Origin: Cyanobacteria bacterium RM1_2_2
GTDB lineage: Bacteria > Cyanobacteriota > Cyanobacteriia > Elainellales > Elainellaceae
Direction of reading: 5' to 3'
Assembly: GCA_012033495.1 (NCBI GenBank)
Contig: JAAUQT010000009.1
Span: 1-56,823 of the forward strand
DNA: 56,823 nucleotides
Part shown: piece by piece, positions 28,418 to 39,383 of the stretch
Layout: each line of letters opens with the position of its first letter
How positions within the stretch are numbered: the first letter of the stretch is position 1
Translations under genes and position numbers: made by a program
Notes under the pieces: generated by a model
What the model saw: the letters and a program-made list of their open reading frames with translations, nothing else
What the model was told of the DNA's origin: nothing
The model's database searches: none

Positions 28418-28744
28418 AGAGGTGAGTGGCAGGGAAAAAGATGGTGATTGCCTAACTTGAAGTCGGGCTAGATCGATTAGATATTCAAAAGAAAGTGAGA
28501 TCAGTTTTTCTAGAAATAGCAATCATCGAACATCAGATGGCATCCCTGAGTAACTTTAGCAACTCTTCTGCAAATTGGTCATAAAGTTAGTTTGCTGGTC
28601 AAACAGATTATGCTTAATTTCACTAGCTTGATGGTCTACCCAAACCTGAACCAACATAGACTGTCACTCATAAACCAACTCGTTCGCTCGGAGAGATTCA
28701 CTGACTCGTACAATGGATGGAGTTCATGTTCAGATTGATCGATT
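28418..28744. other. Divergent promoter region between yvcK and mlaF
   Basis: 327 bp separating leftward yvcK from rightward mlaF. No open frame, repeat or RNA gene is supported. Promoters of both genes must lie here but none stands out. Confidence 0.4.
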
Positions 28745-29524
28745 ATGGCTGAACCGTTGATTGAACTAAAAGGCGTTACTAGAGCATTCGACGATCGGGT
28801 TATTCTTGACAGCATCGATCTGACAATTTACCGAGGCGATGCCCTCGCCATTATCGGGCCTTCTGGCACTGGAAAATCCACCACATTGAGAGTAATCTCA
28901 GGTTTAGATAGGCCTGATGCGGGCGAAATTTACATCCAAGGGCAGCGTCGGGAAGGGCTGGTAGAAGATAGCAAAGACCCACTTGGCATCACAATGGTGT
29001 TTCAAAACTCAGCGTTGTTTGACTCGCTGACAGTAGATGAAAATGTGGGCTTCTCGCTGTATCAGCACTCTAAAATACCGCGTCGGAAGATCCGTGCATT
29101 AGTAGAGCAAAAGTTGGAACTGGTGGGGCTGCCGGGCATCCGCGATCTCTATCCATCAGCTTTATCAGGCGGGATGCGGAAACGAGTCAGCTTTGCTAGA
29201 GCAATTATGGAAAATCCAGAGAACCCATCCAGCAACCCTGAAGTGATTCTCTACGATGAACCCACTGCCGGATTAGATCCTATCGCCTCGACGGTCATTG
29301 AAGATCTAATCTGCAACTTACACTGTGAAGGCGGTTGCAGCACCTATGCTATCGTTACCCACCAGCACAGCACCATTCGACGCACCGCAAAACGGGTTGT
29401 CTTTATCTATCATGGGAAAATCCAGTGGGAAGGCACAATTGATCAGATCGACACCACTGATCACCCAATGGTGCGACAATTCTTTAGCGGTCAAATTGAA
29501 GGACCTATTCAAGTCGCTGGATAA
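28745..29524 (+). CDS. mlaF: MlaF-type lipid ABC transporter ATP-binding protein
   Basis: A 259-residue ABC ATPase with Walker A GPSGTGKST, signature LSGGMRKR, Walker B VILYDEPTAGLDP and H-loop VTHQHSTI. The GGMRKR signature and TAGLDPIAS stretch are typical of the MlaF/Ttg2A/TGD3 branch, which drives phospholipid movement between membranes. It is followed by an MlaD-like gene 70 bp downstream. The matching MlaE permease gene is not in the window, so the transporter is split across the genome, as in other cyanobacteria. Confidence 0.9.
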   Translation: MAEPLIELKGVTRAFDDRVILDSIDLTIYRGDALAIIGPSGTGKSTTLRVISGLDRPDAGEIYIQGQRREGLVEDSKDPLGITMVFQNSALFDSLTVDENVGFSLYQHSKIPRRKIRALVEQKLELVGLPGIRDLYPSALSGGMRKRVSFARAIMENPENPSSNPEVILYDEPTAGLDPIASTVIEDLICNLHCEGGCSTYAIVTHQHSTIRRTAKRVVFIYHGKIQWEGTIDQIDTTDHPMVRQFFSGQIEGPIQVAG

Positions 29525-29594
29525 GCTACTCTGATCGGTTAATTAGCGCTCAGATAGGGTGTTCGTCTGCTCCCAACCTTCATGAGGAATCGTC

Positions 29595-30983
29595 ATGCGA
29601 TCAAGAACTGTCCGAGAAGGCTCCGTCGGCCTACTCATTCTGTTAGGTCTGGCCGTGATGAGCGGACTCTTCCTCTGGTTACGGGGTTTCAGCCCTGGTA
29701 GACGGAGCTACCAAACGACGATTCGCTTTCCCAGTGCGGAAGGAATGCAGGTTGGCGCACCTGTGCGCTATCGAGGCGTTACTGCGGGCAAAATTTCTGA
29801 TATTCGCGTCAGCGCTAACTATGCTGAGGTGGATGTCCAGATCTCACCTGCCACTACGGTCATTCCTAAAAACGTCACCATTGAAGCTAAGCAGTCAGGA
29901 TTGGTTGGCGAAACTTTTATTGACATTACGCCCAACACCCAACTGCCTGAAGCGGCGGTGGCAGGCAATCCGCTTGCCCTTGACTGCAATGAAGAGGTAA
30001 TTGTTTGTAATGGCAGCTACCTACAAGGAACCAGCAGCGTCACGCTGACGGAACTCCTTGGCTCGATGATTCGGTTTACCAACCTATTCTCTAGTCCAGA
30101 ATTTTTTGGTGAACTGCGCACCCTGACCCGCAACTTTGCCAGCGCTGCTTCTGGAGTGGATACCTTGTCGGGAGAAGTGACAACACTCTCACAATCCGTG
30201 CGCAGCGAACTGGGAACCCTCTCTAATTCGGCTGAACGCTCGGCTGAATCGTTGGGGGCGGCGGCAAACCAGATTGGACTAACGGCGGGTGAGTTACAAA
30301 CCCTCATTGTTGCCAACCGGACTTCTCTGGTCAGCACGCTAGATAATCTCAATCAAACCGTATCAGGCGTCAAAACAATCGTGAATAGCCTAGCTCCGGT
30401 GATTGAGGAAGGAGAATTTTTGGCTAATTTGGAAAATCTGTCGTTGAATGCCTCGGAAGCGTCGGCCAATTTGCGGAATCTCTCTGAGGCAGTTGGCACA
30501 TCCGAAAATATTTTACTGCTACAGCAAACTCTCGATTCTGCCCGCGCCACGTTCCAGAATGCTCAAAAAATCACAGCAGATTTAGATGAACTAACTGGCG
30601 ATCCAAACTTTCGCCAAAACATTCTGCGCTTGGTGAACGGCTTGAGTGGGCTGGTTTCTTCAGCAGAACATCTGCAAGAGCAAACCCAGCTTGCCGAAAC
30701 TCTCTCGCCAGCAGAACTAGCGCTGAATGCAGCACAACCTTCCCTTCCCCCCCCCTCAAACAAAACTAGCCGCTCCGCCACTCCTGCCACAGAGTCACCT
30801 GCCACACCTGCTGAATCGGCAGCAACCCGAGAAGTAGAACCCTCTGCAAATTCAGACGGCTCGCCAGTGTCGCCGGATCTAGTCCCGCCGCTCACCAGAA
30901 CAGGCTCAGCCAAAGACTTGTTGCTTCCGAACAACGGCTTGCAAGAGCTTCTCAGAGAACAGAGTGGCGTTGAGCAGCAGTGA
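29595..30983 (+). CDS. mlaD: MCE/MlaD family lipid-binding protein
   Basis: A 462-residue protein. Residues about 10-28 are a single membrane anchor (GLLILLGLAVMSGLFLWL). Residues about 37-115 form the MCE domain: GMQVGAPVRYRGVTAGKISDI and KQSGLVGETFIDITP. Then comes a long helical region (about 150-370) with repeated Leu/Ser/Asn heptads, as in cyanobacterial and plastid TGD2-like proteins. A Pro/Ser/Ala-rich tail closes the protein. MCE proteins form hexameric periplasmic rings or tubes that shuttle phospholipids. Co-transcribed with mlaF. Confidence 0.9.
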   Translation: MRSRTVREGSVGLLILLGLAVMSGLFLWLRGFSPGRRSYQTTIRFPSAEGMQVGAPVRYRGVTAGKISDIRVSANYAEVDVQISPATTVIPKNVTIEAKQSGLVGETFIDITPNTQLPEAAVAGNPLALDCNEEVIVCNGSYLQGTSSVTLTELLGSMIRFTNLFSSPEFFGELRTLTRNFASAASGVDTLSGEVTTLSQSVRSELGTLSNSAERSAESLGAAANQIGLTAGELQTLIVANRTSLVSTLDNLNQTVSGVKTIVNSLAPVIEEGEFLANLENLSLNASEASANLRNLSEAVGTSENILLLQQTLDSARATFQNAQKITADLDELTGDPNFRQNILRLVNGLSGLVSSAEHLQEQTQLAETLSPAELALNAAQPSLPPPSNKTSRSATPATESPATPAESAATREVEPSANSDGSPVSPDLVPPLTRTGSAKDLLLPNNGLQELLREQSGVEQQ

Positions 30984-31008
30984 CGGTTGGAGTAAAAGCG
31001 CTCAAAGG

Positions 31009-31707
31009 CTAACTAATCGCAGCCAAAGACTGTAACAGCCCTTCAAATAAATAGATACCGTCCGTGCTGCCCAGCAATGGGTCAGACGCTCTTTCAGGAT
31101 GCGGCATCATCCCGATCACGTTCCCTTGGCGGTTGCAAATTCCTGCAATGTTGTTGAGAGACCCGTTAGGGTTGCCCATACTCGTAATTTTGCCATCCCG
31201 ATCGCAGTAGCGAAACAACACCTGATGGTTTGCCTCTAACTCAGCAAGCGTCTCTGGTTCAGCATAATAGCAGCCTTCGCCATGAGCAACCGGGAGGGTA
31301 ATGATTTGCCCTTTCTGGTATCGCTGCATCCACGGTAAATCGTTGCGTTCAACCCGAAGCGACACCCGATCGCAAACGAAGTGGAGATCTCGATTTCGCA
31401 TCAGTGCGCCGGGCAGCAACCCTGCCTCTGTCAGTACCTGAAACCCGTTACAGATCCCCAATACCAACTTGCCTTGCTCCGCATGGTGCAGGGTTGCCTG
31501 CATCGCTGGAGAAAACTGAGCAATTGCCCCACAGCGCAGATAGTCTCCATAGCTGAAACCACCTGGTACAATCACCACATCTAAATCAGAGAGATCGTTT
31601 TCCTCGTGCCAAATCATACGAGTCGGTTGCTGTAGCAAATCGCGAGTCACCATTGCCACATCGCGATCACAATTTGAACCCGGAAAGACGATGATGCCAA
31701 ACTTCAC
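31009..31707 (-). CDS. purQ: Phosphoribosylformylglycinamidine synthase subunit I (glutaminase)
   Basis: A 232-residue class I glutamine amidotransferase. The nucleophile is Cys86 in GICNGFQVL. The His/Glu of the triad are in MMPHPERA near the C-terminus, and FSYGDYLRCGAIA is the PurQ-specific stretch. It supplies ammonia to PurL for the FGAR to FGAM step of purine synthesis, together with PurS. purS, often directly upstream in cyanobacteria, is not adjacent here. The next gene upstream is the PP2C phosphatase. It is convergent with mlaD. Confidence 0.95.
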   Translation of the reverse strand: MKFGIIVFPGSNCDRDVAMVTRDLLQQPTRMIWHEENDLSDLDVVIVPGGFSYGDYLRCGAIAQFSPAMQATLHHAEQGKLVLGICNGFQVLTEAGLLPGALMRNRDLHFVCDRVSLRVERNDLPWMQRYQKGQIITLPVAHGEGCYYAEPETLAELEANHQVLFRYCDRDGKITSMGNPNGSLNNIAGICNRQGNVIGMMPHPERASDPLLGSTDGIYLFEGLLQSLAAIS

Positions 31708-31822
31708 AAGAACCTCTTTCCACTTGTCGGTTGAAGTGCCATCTCCAGACTAGCCTATTCCAGACTCTGATGGTTTGACTGTGATGGCTAGTGTGATGGC
31801 TAGATTGAGATTTGACGAGAAC

Positions 31823-33946
31823 TTACCGTGACACTTGCTCTAGATTGGGTCGCACTCGCAGCCGAACTGCAATCGCGGTGATGTTATCGTGCCCATTGTA
31901 ACGATTGGCCAAATCGATCAATTGGTTGACGCCCTGCTCTAGGTTCATCCGTTGATCAAGCATGGGTTCAAGATGACTCTGCCAATGGGTTTCGAGCAGG
32001 TCATTATCCGATAAACCATCCGAGCACAGCAGCAGAATTCCATCTTCGTTCAGTTCCATAAACTTTACATCTGGACTAAGAAAGTTCTCGTCTCGCGGCC
32101 CTAGCGCTTGAGTTAGTTGGTAAGCATCCGGGCGAGCATAGGCAATGGTTGACTCTACGCCCCGCTGAATTTCGCGTTGACCGACTTCGTGATCCACGGT
32201 CAACTGCTGAAGACCTCGACGGCGGCTCAGAAAATAGAGGCGACTATCGCCCACATGCGCAATTGCGGCTTCTCCATCGTGAATCAGCAACAGGACTAAC
32301 GTGGTTCCCATCCGTCCGCTGCCCGCACTTGCGTTTTGTTGATTCAAATCATAGATGGCTCGGTTGGCTTGCCGAATTGCTTCTCGAATTTTTTCTTCGT
32401 TAGGCAAGTTGTCTTGCCAGTGTTCAGCAAAGAATCGCTGCAAGGTTTCCACTGCTAAAGCGCTAGCCACCTCTCCACTCGCATGTCCTCCCATTCCATC
32501 GCAGAGGATGTAAAGCCCCTTTGCTTGAAAGGTGCGCCCTTGGGGATTTTCTACCTTCTTAACATCAGTTTGTACGCTGAAACAATCTTCGTTGTGATCC
32601 CGTTGGCGTCCGATGTCGGTGCGTCCAGCATCTTCCAAACTCACCAGTTTCATCGCTAACACCACAGTGGGCAGATCATCAGCATTAGCCCCCTCCTCGT
32701 CTTCTATCACTTCGGTGGGTAAGTCCGCATCGACAGCAATAGGAACTGCTGGCTCGCTGTCCGAGTTGGCAGTGGCTGAGTTAGCACTGGCAGAATCATC
32801 AGCCGTTGGAAACTGATGCAACGGTTGGGTTGGGGGCGCTGTCGGTAGATCCTGGCTCATGTCTAGGTTAGGATCTTGCCAGTCGGTTTCTAGATTCGGA
32901 TCATCTATGTCATGAGACATTAGAGAGCTTTCGGGAAGAGAAGGCTGAGAATGGGCTGTCATAGGAGCATCAACTTGTAGGGTATCTGCAATGGCTTCAA
33001 TACGTGCTTGCAAGTGGCTGAGAGCGGTAATTGTTCCTGCATCTAGTTCTGCACAGAGACGAGAGAGTTCAACATTTTGAGCGCGTTGAGAGGGTTGAAA
33101 TAGTTTTTGCCAGAGTCGCCCTAGCTGCGATAGCTCTGTCGGTTGCTGGGGTAGATCAGGATAGAGGCGCTGCAAGCAAAGTAAATAGTCTTCGTCTACG
33201 CGCAGATTGCCTAAGTCCAGCAAACTACGGCAGCAGCCCTGAGTGTCTAACGCAGCCCAGAGTTCAGTCATTTCATGCAGCCAGTGAAGCATTTGCAGCG
33301 GCAACACATCCTCATCGACCCACAGATCAACCAACAGCGGTAAATTTGATCGATCCTCCAGTAGCAGGATGTTCAGACCCTCTTGCTGCCAAGCATCATG
33401 TAGATAAGGCAATGACAAAAACGGAAACTGTTCCTGTAGTTCGAGATAGGGTCTGGCAGGTTCTGGAACAATTTCTGCCGGCAGTTCGGCTGTGGCAGCA
33501 GGTTCTGCAAGTTTTGTCTGGAGTTCTTGCTGTTGGTAAAGGCAGCTTAACAAGCTAGCTTGTAGCGGTTGATGATCTAACACCCTGACTTCAAACTCGG
33601 CAGATAAGGCAATTTGCTGCGGTAATGGCTCTAATAACTGATAGCGTTGTTGTGAATCGAGAAACTTGCCGTCCGGTAAAGTAATGGCGGCATCTGCATC
33701 GGTCGGATCAGATAGGTCAGTTAGGGCGACTGCTGGCTCTGCCCAACGAACCGTCGCACCTAAAGGAGATAAAATTGCTTTCCAAGTTGTTCCAGTCACT
33801 GTGCCACACTGCAAACAATATTCTGATTTGAACACAACGAATAAACCACATGCTGAACATTCTTGTTCAGTCAAGGACACACCACAATCCTGGCAAAACT
33901 TGTGGGTATCTGGATTTTCAAACCGACATCGGGGACAAACAAGCAT
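31823..33946 (-). CDS. Zinc-ribbon PP2C-type serine/threonine phosphatase
   Basis: A 707-residue protein. Residues 1-48 hold a double zinc ribbon (CPRCRFENPDTHKFCQDCG and CSACG...CLQCG). A middle part of about 400 residues looks like a degenerate protein-kinase-like or scaffold region (FPFLSLPYLHDAWQQEGL, LHEMTELWAALDTQG). An acidic, low-complexity linker follows (about 330-430). The C-terminal 250 residues are a PPM/PP2C phosphatase with DIGRQRDHNEDCF, LCDGMGGHASGE, AHVGDSRLY, LLCSDGLSDN and GHDNITAIAV, giving all metal-binding aspartates. It removes phosphate from Ser/Thr proteins in a metal-dependent way. The target is unknown and no kinase gene is adjacent. Confidence 0.88.
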   Translation of the reverse strand: MLVCPRCRFENPDTHKFCQDCGVSLTEQECSACGLFVVFKSEYCLQCGTVTGTTWKAILSPLGATVRWAEPAVALTDLSDPTDADAAITLPDGKFLDSQQRYQLLEPLPQQIALSAEFEVRVLDHQPLQASLLSCLYQQQELQTKLAEPAATAELPAEIVPEPARPYLELQEQFPFLSLPYLHDAWQQEGLNILLLEDRSNLPLLVDLWVDEDVLPLQMLHWLHEMTELWAALDTQGCCRSLLDLGNLRVDEDYLLCLQRLYPDLPQQPTELSQLGRLWQKLFQPSQRAQNVELSRLCAELDAGTITALSHLQARIEAIADTLQVDAPMTAHSQPSLPESSLMSHDIDDPNLETDWQDPNLDMSQDLPTAPPTQPLHQFPTADDSASANSATANSDSEPAVPIAVDADLPTEVIEDEEGANADDLPTVVLAMKLVSLEDAGRTDIGRQRDHNEDCFSVQTDVKKVENPQGRTFQAKGLYILCDGMGGHASGEVASALAVETLQRFFAEHWQDNLPNEEKIREAIRQANRAIYDLNQQNASAGSGRMGTTLVLLLIHDGEAAIAHVGDSRLYFLSRRRGLQQLTVDHEVGQREIQRGVESTIAYARPDAYQLTQALGPRDENFLSPDVKFMELNEDGILLLCSDGLSDNDLLETHWQSHLEPMLDQRMNLEQGVNQLIDLANRYNGHDNITAIAVRLRVRPNLEQVSR

Positions 33947-35412
<1,466 letters not shown>

Positions 35413-35430
35413 AGCAGGCAGCAGAGCGAA

Positions 35431-35475
35431 AGGCAGAAGCATCATTATTACATCAAGTACATCAAGCTTCTGCCT
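35431..35475. terminator. Candidate bidirectional hairpin between convergent ilvC and prfA
   Basis: AGGCAGAAGC (35431-35440) pairs perfectly with GCTTCTGCCT (35466-35475) over a 25-nt loop, between two genes that end toward each other. No strong T-tract follows. The arms contain the GCAGAAG word that also recurs at 9372-9402 and 35509-35533, so it may instead be a simple-repeat pair. Confidence 0.4.
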
Positions 35476-35538
35476 CAGCGTTGTTCTACAACTTGCTAGC
35501 TCTTACCTACTGCCTTCCTATTGCCTTCTGCCTTATTC

Positions 35539-36642
35539 TCAAACCGCAACAGAGGTAGATGCTGCCAACTCCTCTAGTCGCTCCTGCTGATCTTGAGAAA
35601 TGCAAGACTGAATGACTTCTTCTATGTCGCCTTCCAGGACTGGAGATAAAGTAAAGTTTTGTCCTAGGCGATGATCAGTAACCCGATTGTCTTTGTAATT
35701 GTAGGTGCGGATTTTTTCAGAACGAGCGCCTGTACCAACCTGAGAGCGCCGCATTGAGGTGACAGCCTCTTGCTGCTCACGCAACTTAATTTCGTAAAGT
35801 TTGGCCCGTAGGATCTGCATGGCTCGCTCTCGGTTTTGAAGTTGCGAACGCTCTTCCGTACAGAAAACCCGAATCCCGGTTGGCTTGTGAATCAAATCGA
35901 CCGCAGTTTCTACTTTGTTGACGTTTTGCCCACCGGCTCCACCTGATCGGGCTGTAGTCATTTCAATATCTTTGGGATCAATTTCAACTTCCACATCATC
36001 AACCTCCGGCATGATTGCCACCGTTGCGGTTGAAGTGTGGACTCGTCCACCGGCCTCTGTCACCGGAACCCGCTGCACTCGATGAACGCCCGCTTCAAAC
36101 TTCAGCTTGCTATAAACCTGATCGCCTTGAATTTCTAAAATTGCTTCCTTGAAGCCGCCGCCATCAATCAGCGATTCACTCACCATCTTGACCCGCCAAC
36201 CTTGACGATCTGCATAGCGAGAGTACATTCGCACTAAATCGCCTGCCCAGATGCTAGCCTCATCGCCGCCTGTACCTGCTCGAATCTCCAACATGATGTT
36301 CTTATCGTCGTTGGGATCACGAGGGAGCAGCAGAACCTTCAGACGAATTTCGAGCGTTTCAAGTTGGGTTTCTAACTCTTGAATTTCAGCCGCCGCGAGT
36401 TCCCTCAAATCGTGATCACTTCCAGCATCCCGAACGATTTGCCTGGCTTCTTCAACACCTTGCTGCGCTTTTTTCCAGGTTTCGTAAGTGTTTACTGTTT
36501 CTTCAAGCGAAGAGCGAGCCTTAGCCAGGCGTTGAAACTCAGACGGGTCGGTTGCCACCTCCGGATCGGCTAACCGCCGCGTCAATTCGTTGAAGGTTTG
36601 CTCAACCGACTTCAACTTGTCCAATAAGTAAGCTTCAGCCAT
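35539..36642 (-). CDS. prfA: Peptide chain release factor 1
   Basis: RF1 reads UAA and UAG and releases the finished peptide. 367 residues. The catalytic GGQ motif is at residues 237-239 within [18 protein letters not shown]. Upstream [14 protein letters not shown] and [18 protein letters not shown] are the RF signatures. It is the last gene of the long minus-strand ribosomal cluster, 110 bp after rpmE. Confidence 0.97.
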   Translation of the reverse strand: MAEAYLLDKLKSVEQTFNELTRRLADPEVATDPSEFQRLAKARSSLEETVNTYETWKKAQQGVEEARQIVRDAGSDHDLRELAAAEIQELETQLETLEIRLKVLLLPRDPNDDKNIMLEIRAGTGGDEASIWAGDLVRMYSRYADRQGWRVKMVSESLIDGGGFKEAILEIQGDQVYSKLKFEAGVHRVQRVPVTEAGGRVHTSTATVAIMPEVDDVEVEIDPKDIEMTTARSGGAGGQNVNKVETAVDLIHKPTGIRVFCTEERSQLQNRERAMQILRAKLYEIKLREQQEAVTSMRRSQVGTGARSEKIRTYNYKDNRVTDHRLGQNFTLSPVLEGDIEEVIQSCISQDQQERLEELAASTSVAV

Positions 36643-36752
36643 AGAATACCTAACCCAAAAGAATAAAGCAGCAGATCTTTGTGTCCTGATTAAAAAACAA
36701 ACGCAGCCAATCTAAAAACTGACTGCTTGCTACAAATTTCAGGGTATGGCTG

Positions 36753-37001
36753 CTACTTTTTCTTCTGTTCTTCGGCTTGAGCTGAATCGCCACCTTCCAA
36801 CATGCCGTACTTGCGAAGAAATCGCTCTACCCGTCCCTCTGTATCAATCAACTTTTGAGTGCCGGTAAAGAAGGGATGATTACCAGACCAAACATCTACA
36901 TGCAGTTCTGGCTTAGTTGACCCAACCGTCATCACCTCTTTACCGTTACAGTACACTTTAGCTTCCGGATACCACTTTGGATGAATCTCTGACTTTGCCA
37001 T
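36753..37001 (-). CDS. rpmE: 50S ribosomal protein L31
   Basis: 82 residues: IHPKWYPEAKVYCNGKEVM then WSGNHPFFTGTQKLIDTEGRVERF. Only one of the four zinc cysteines of the Zn-type L31 remains (YCNG), so this is a zinc-free type. It has a basic/acidic C-terminal extension ending EEQKKK. It lies between rpsI and prfA. Confidence 0.95.
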   Translation of the reverse strand: MAKSEIHPKWYPEAKVYCNGKEVMTVGSTKPELHVDVWSGNHPFFTGTQKLIDTEGRVERFLRKYGMLEGGDSAQAEEQKKK

Positions 37002-37107
37002 GACAAACCACTATCAATCAATGAATAACGATCTTTTCAATCCATTCTAACGATTTTTGCTCTAGCCCGAAGCCGTCTCTATTCAGCGCTTCCAGCCCTT
37101 CAAAAAC

Positions 37108-37521
37108 CTATCGCTTCGAGTACTGTGGTGCTTTACGCGCCTTGTGCAAGCCATACTTCTTACGCTCTTTAGCTCGCGGATCTCGCGTCAGGTAGCCTTC
37201 CACTTTCAGCGGTTTGCGATTGTCTGGATCTAACTGACAAAGGGCGCGAGCGACCCCCAATCGAATTGAATCTGCCTGTCCAGTCAAACCACCACCATTC
37301 ACATTCACCAGAATGTCATACTCGTTCTCTAGACCCAAGGTTTCCAAGGGTGCCTTTGTCACCGCAAGATAGCCCGGATTAAACTGAAGATAGAGGTCGC
37401 CGGGCTTGCCATTGATAACAAGCTGACCATTCCCAGGAACCAATCTCACTCTGGCAACTGCTGATTTGCGTCGCCCTGTTCCCCAATACATCACGCGCTC
37501 GCTTCTTTCCGTTGCTTGCAT
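37108..37521 (-). CDS. rpsI: 30S ribosomal protein S9
   Basis: 137 residues with [16 protein letters not shown] near the start and the conserved basic end ...KAPQYSKR, whose terminal Arg reaches the P-site t[22 protein letters not shown] is the family signature. Its ATG overlaps the rplM stop by one base, so the two are coupled. Confidence 0.97.
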   Translation of the reverse strand: MQATERSERVMYWGTGRRKSAVARVRLVPGNGQLVINGKPGDLYLQFNPGYLAVTKAPLETLGLENEYDILVNVNGGGLTGQADSIRLGVARALCQLDPDNRKPLKVEGYLTRDPRAKERKKYGLHKARKAPQYSKR

Positions 37522-37976
37522 TAGTCATTTCCTCCAGGAATCGTTTTCAGTTCTAGCACTTCTGGTTTTTGAGCTTGATGAGGATGCTCTGAGCCAGCAT
37601 ACACCTTCAACTTTGTGAATAGTTGCCGCCCTAAGGCATTTTTGGGCAACATTCCCTTCACTGCCTGTTCAACAATTCGCTCTGGCAAGCGAGCCTGAAG
37701 TTGAGTAAAGGTTTCTGTCTTCATCCCACCAGGGCGACCAGAATGGCGGCGATAAAGCTTTTGGCTGCGTTTTTTGCCAGTCACCTCTATTTTTTCGGCA
37801 TTGATTACAACCACAAAATCCCCTGTATCAAGATGAGGGGTGTAGATGGGCTTATTTTTGCCCCGAAGCACCATCGCAACTTCACTGGCTAAACGCCCCA
37901 GCCGCTGATTGGCAGCATCCACGATGTACCAGTTTCGCTCAATTGAGTCTACAGGGGGAAGATAGGTTTTGTTCAT
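37521..37976 (-). CDS. rplM: 50S ribosomal protein L13
   Basis: 151 residues with [20 protein letters not shown], the [15 protein letters not shown] stretch and [18 protein letters not shown]. It binds 23S rRNA early in assembly. It follows truA by 47 bp and is coupled to rpsI. Confidence 0.97.
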   Translation of the reverse strand: MNKTYLPPVDSIERNWYIVDAANQRLGRLASEVAMVLRGKNKPIYTPHLDTGDFVVVINAEKIEVTGKKRSQKLYRRHSGRPGGMKTETFTQLQARLPERIVEQAVKGMLPKNALGRQLFTKLKVYAGSEHPHQAQKPEVLELKTIPGGND

Positions 37977-38023
37977 GATTCAACTAGTGTCCTTGAAAAA
38001 GTAATAAAGCTTCAATCAGGCGA

Positions 38024-38905
38024 TTAACCGAAACATGAGGCAGGCTCAGATGTAATCGGTAGGATGAGCCTGGGCTGAGTATCAAACCAGATATCCGAAG
38101 CGAAAGGAAAATCTGGATACCCTACTCGCAGGAGGCACAATCCTTGAGGAGGAGCGGCATGTTTAACCAGATCTCGCCGTTGCTGCTGCCACAACTCGGT
38201 GAACTGAACAGGGGATCGCAGCCCTTGACCTACCTCAACCAGCATACCGACCAACAGCCGCACCATCCCGTACAAGAAACCGCTAGCTTGGAGTTCAATT
38301 TGAATAAAAGTACCTTGGCGCGTACATTCTGCGGCTTGGATATCAACCCAGGAATGAGCGCGGCTTGAACCAGCCCGATGAAAGGCTGCCAGATGATGCC
38401 GGCCAATCAATGGTTCCAGCGCTGCCTGCATCAGCAATACATCCAGCGAGTTTCTGTAGTAATGCCAAGCAAACGGGCGAACAAATAAATTAGGGCAAGG
38501 ATCAGTGTAAAGAGTATATCGATAGCGTCGCCAAGAAGCCGAAAACCGCGCGTGCCAAGCTCGGTCTACTACAGATGAAGCTCGAATCAGCACATCTTTC
38601 GGCAGGCGGCTGTTGAGAATACTTGCCCATCGATAACCCGGAATGTGATCAGGGGCATCAAAATGAGCAACTTGAGCGGCAGCATGAACCCCTGCATCTG
38701 TCCGACCTGCCCCATGCAACGGAGTGTGTTTCAAAAGAACCGATTGAATCGTCTGCTCAATCTCTTCTTGAACTGTTCGCTGATGAGGCTGCCTCTGCCA
38801 ACCATGAAAATGCGTGCCCAAGTATTGAATGACAAGAGCAATCCTTTGAGTCTTGGCTCCTTTCGCGGCTTCAAACTCGGTAGGTAAGGTTTCAGGACTA
38901 GACAC
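38024..38905 (-). CDS. truA: tRNA pseudouridine(38-40) synthase
   Basis: 293 residues. The catalytic Asp is residue 70 in GAGRTDAGVHAAAQVAHFD. YLGTHFHGWQRQP and RASWRRYRY-type motifs and FLYGMVRLLVGML complete the family pattern. It modifies uridines in the anticodon arm of several tRNAs. In cyanobacteria truA commonly follows rplQ, as here (30 bp). Confidence 0.96.
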   Translation of the reverse strand: MSSPETLPTEFEAAKGAKTQRIALVIQYLGTHFHGWQRQPHQRTVQEEIEQTIQSVLLKHTPLHGAGRTDAGVHAAAQVAHFDAPDHIPGYRWASILNSRLPKDVLIRASSVVDRAWHARFSASWRRYRYTLYTDPCPNLFVRPFAWHYYRNSLDVLLMQAALEPLIGRHHLAAFHRAGSSRAHSWVDIQAAECTRQGTFIQIELQASGFLYGMVRLLVGMLVEVGQGLRSPVQFTELWQQQRRDLVKHAAPPQGLCLLRVGYPDFPFASDIWFDTQPRLILPITSEPASCFG

Positions 38906-38935
38906 GACAGTTAGGTTGAGAAATAGCTTGAAAAA

Positions 38936-39286
38936 TTAGGTTAACTCAATGATCGCCATCTCAGCATTGTCACCCTTGCGGTTAACAGTACGGAGAATAC
39001 GAGTGTAGCCACCTTGACGGCTACCATAACGTTCAGGAGCTTGCTCAAATAAGGCATGAACAAGCTGCTTGTCATAGAGATAGCCTAAAGCTTGACGGCG
39101 GGCTGCCAGCGATCCATCTTTCGCTAGTGTGACCATCCGCTCTGCTTCAGAGCGAACTGCTTTAGCTCGAACTTTGGTCGTAGTGATCCGACCATGACGA
39201 ATGAGCTCAGTTGTTAATGCTCTAAGCAATGCTTTACGCTGATCAGCGGGTTTGCCCAATTGAGGGACGCGACAACGGTGGCGCAT
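38936..39286 (-). CDS. rplQ: 50S ribosomal protein L17
   Basis: 116 residues, short bacterial type: [24 protein letters not shown] at the start and [23 protein letters not shown] at the end. It follows rpoA by 97 bp, the usual order. Confidence 0.97.
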   Translation of the reverse strand: MRHRCRVPQLGKPADQRKALLRALTTELIRHGRITTTKVRAKAVRSEAERMVTLAKDGSLAARRQALGYLYDKQLVHALFEQAPERYGSRQGGYTRILRTVNRKGDNAEMAIIELT

Positions 39287-39383
39287 AGTTCTTGCTCGAA
39301 TCCGAAATTAAGATGAGGTGTACATAAGTTGAGGAACAAAGCCATGGAATGACAATTTCATCGAGGTTCAACCCAACAAAGGC

